Positions 62,745-64,000 of a DNA stretch of 64,000 bases are shown piece after piece. This DNA comes from Sporomusa sp. KB1. Lineage in GTDB: Bacteria; Bacillota; Negativicutes; Sporomusales; Sporomusaceae. The stretch covers positions 3,536,770 to 3,600,769 of the forward strand of contig NZ_VLKC01000002.1 of NCBI RefSeq assembly GCF_007830295.1, read 5' to 3'. A model generated the notes under the pieces. The model was not told the DNA's origin. It saw only the letters and a program-made list of their open reading frames with translations, and made no database searches. The translations under genes were made by a program, and so were the position numbers. How positions within the stretch are numbered: position 1 is the first letter of the stretch; the number at the start of each line of letters is the position of its first letter.

Positions 62745-64000
62745 GTGACAGATACTTGCTTTGACCTTAGCAAATTGCTGGTTTATCGCAATTTATTAAA
62801 CGATAGTTTAGTTAGAGAACTACAAACTCTGGGGGCACTGGGGGCTGCAAAGTGTGATGAGTATGCACTTGCGGCCAGTCTTATTATTTGGGCTGAAGAA
62901 ACTGGTATGGCAGGTAATATTGCAGAGAACTATTTGTTGTTCCAGCTCGGCTGTGATGAAAATATATTCAGCAGTACTGCCGGGAAAACTGGTGGTCAGC
63001 CAGGAGGAAGTCTGTCAAAGGCAGCTGTCCATGATATAACCATATTAAAGGCGTTATTAAACAAAGGGTTGACCCGGCAATTCGGTGAGGAACTCCAAGC
63101 AGTTATTAATGACTATCATCCTATCCAAGAGTGCCAAAGTAAAAAACCGGGTAAGTTTCAGGACTTGTCTACGCTTAGGGATTTGTTTTTTGATGTGACA
63201 AAAAACTATACGCCGGCAGAGGTAGTGCTGGCTCTTGGCCGCTATTATGACCGTTATGGCTGTGGCAGGTTAGCCGGTTATGGTGCGTTCAAATGGGATT
63301 CAGAGCGGCGGGAGCTTGCTGGTATTGAATATACCGATCCGGTACAGCTAAAGGATATTGTGGGCTATGAATATCAAAAGGCTGAGCTTGTCCGCAATAC
63401 CGAGGCCTTTATTAATAACAAACCGGCTAACAATGTGCTGTTGGTTGGGGCCAGAGGTACCGGAAAATCATCATCAGTTAAGGCGATAGCCAACCGTTAT
63501 TTTGATAAAGGTATTAGACTTATTGAAATATCCAAAACTGATTTTAAGCACATTCCCGAAATTATGGCGGCACTGCGGCAGTGGGGCAAGAAATTCATTC
63601 TATTTATTGATGATTTGTCGTTTGAGGAATTTGAAGCAGAGTACAAAATTTTAAAGTCGCTGATTGATGGTGGCATAGAGGTGCGGCCTGATAATGTTCT
63701 GATTTATGCTACCTCCAATCGGCGGAATTTGATCAAAGAAACCTGGGATGATCGCAGCGGCAATGAACTGCACCGTCAGGATACGATCAATGAAAAGATA
63801 TCGCTGGCTGACCGGTTTGGCATTACGCTGTTCTTTACATTACCTAATCAGGAAGAGTATTTCCGGATTGTTGAGGAAATTGCGCACAGGAGTGGCATCC
63901 CCATGTCGGTTGCTGAGCTTAGGGCAGAAGCTTTACGATGGGAGATGTCACATTCAGGCCGTTCGGGTCGGATTGCAAAACAGTTTATTGATTATCTGGC
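62745..64000 (+). CDS. DUF815-type AAA ATP-binding protein, truncated by the window end
   Basis: The frame is open from GTG 62745 (CAGGAGG 7 bases upstream) to the end of the window, about 418 residues. The N-terminal 170 residues are helical and unassigned. An AAA+ module follows: VLLVGARGTGKSSSVKAI (Walker A), FILFIDDLSFEE (Walker B) and TSNRRNLI. This is the DUF815 family (ATP-binding proteins of unknown role). The stop codon lies beyond base 64000. It follows the aldolase gene by 21 bp. Confidence 0.85.
   Translation, partial: MTDTCFDLSKLLVYRNLLNDSLVRELQTLGALGAAKCDEYALAASLIIWAEETGMAGNIAENYLLFQLGCDENIFSSTAGKTGGQPGGSLSKAAVHDITILKALLNKGLTRQFGEELQAVINDYHPIQECQSKKPGKFQDLSTLRDLFFDVTKNYTPAEVVLALGRYYDRYGCGRLAGYGAFKWDSERRELAGIEYTDPVQLKDIVGYEYQKAELVRNTEAFINNKPANNVLLVGARGTGKSSSVKAIANRYFDKGIRLIEISKTDFKHIPEIMAALRQWGKKFILFIDDLSFEEFEAEYKILKSLIDGGIEVRPDNVLIYATSNRRNLIKETWDDRSGNELHRQDTINEKISLADRFGITLFFTLPNQEEYFRIVEEIAHRSGIPMSVAELRAEALRWEMSHSGRSGRIAKQFIDYL

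Overview
The window looks like the chromosome of an anaerobic, diderm member of the Firmicutes, most likely a Negativicute of the Sporomusaceae type. The evidence is an outer-membrane porin with an N-terminal SLH domain (40071-41360), a family-9 (heptosyltransferase-like) glycosyltransferase, a Tat-exported protein, cytochrome c nitrite reductase, corrinoid methyltransferases of the acetogen type and a run of oxygen-sensitive radical-SAM, Fe-S and B12 enzymes. The species is an inference; no rRNA gene or other taxonomic marker is present.

Layout. 1-834 is the end of nrfA. 835-1539 holds a palindromic repeat and an IS91-type transposase remnant. 1540-3596 is an Rrf2 regulator-iscS-iscU operon. 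3887-6489 holds an ECF transporter S component and two tandem bioB paralogues behind a BirA-type operator; the promoter-proximal paralogue lacks one [2Fe-2S] cysteine ligand. 6706-9303 holds an arsenate reductase-like protein, a PiT transporter and a YmaF-like His/Cys-rich protein, followed by a chemotaxis receptor (9542-11641).

The centre, 11642-39905, is the most interesting part. It encodes every enzyme of the nicotinate fermentation pathway known from Eubacterium barkeri: nicotinate dehydrogenase (ndhS, ndhL, ndhM, ndhF), 6-hydroxynicotinate reductase, enamidase, 2-(hydroxymethyl)glutarate dehydrogenase and dehydratase, 2-methyleneglutarate mutase with a MutL-type partner, methylitaconate isomerase, dimethylmaleate hydratase (two subunits) and dimethylmalate lyase. 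A YqeB-type protein of selenium-dependent molybdenum hydroxylases accompanies them. Directly upstream is a five-gene unit: a non-pyrrolysine MttB-family methyltransferase, a two-part sodium:solute symporter, a corrinoid protein and a methyltetrahydrofolate:corrinoid methyltransferase. Three sigma-54 (-24/-12) promoters start the three units (GG/GC at 11934/11946, 17132/17144 and 32032/32044). Each is preceded by 14-bp inverted sites of the form TTKCA-N4-TGMAA, and a sigma-54 activator is encoded between the units (29500-31095). My main hypothesis is one regulon for N-methylnicotinate (trigonelline): import, corrinoid-dependent N-demethylation to nicotinate with the methyl group passed to tetrahydrofolate, then fermentation of the ring to pyruvate and propionate. 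The individual nicotinate enzymes are known; trigonelline as the MttB substrate is inference from context. An ORF-less group II intron sits right behind the activator's terminator.

40071-64000 is a mixed housekeeping and accessory region: the SLH porin with a possible leader peptide, a [FeFe]-hydrogenase C-terminal remnant, SelO, a toxin fragment, a Tat-exported HD protein, RarD, a thioredoxin-like ferredoxin, topoisomerase III, a glycosyltransferase, an orphan response regulator, an IS30 element, polyphosphate:AMP phosphotransferase, a CitX-CitG fusion, an ABC-F protein with one degenerate composite ATP site, GNAT, a solo TnpB with its right-end RNA hairpin, a PPOX/Nim protein, a class II aldolase and a truncated AAA protein that runs off the window end.
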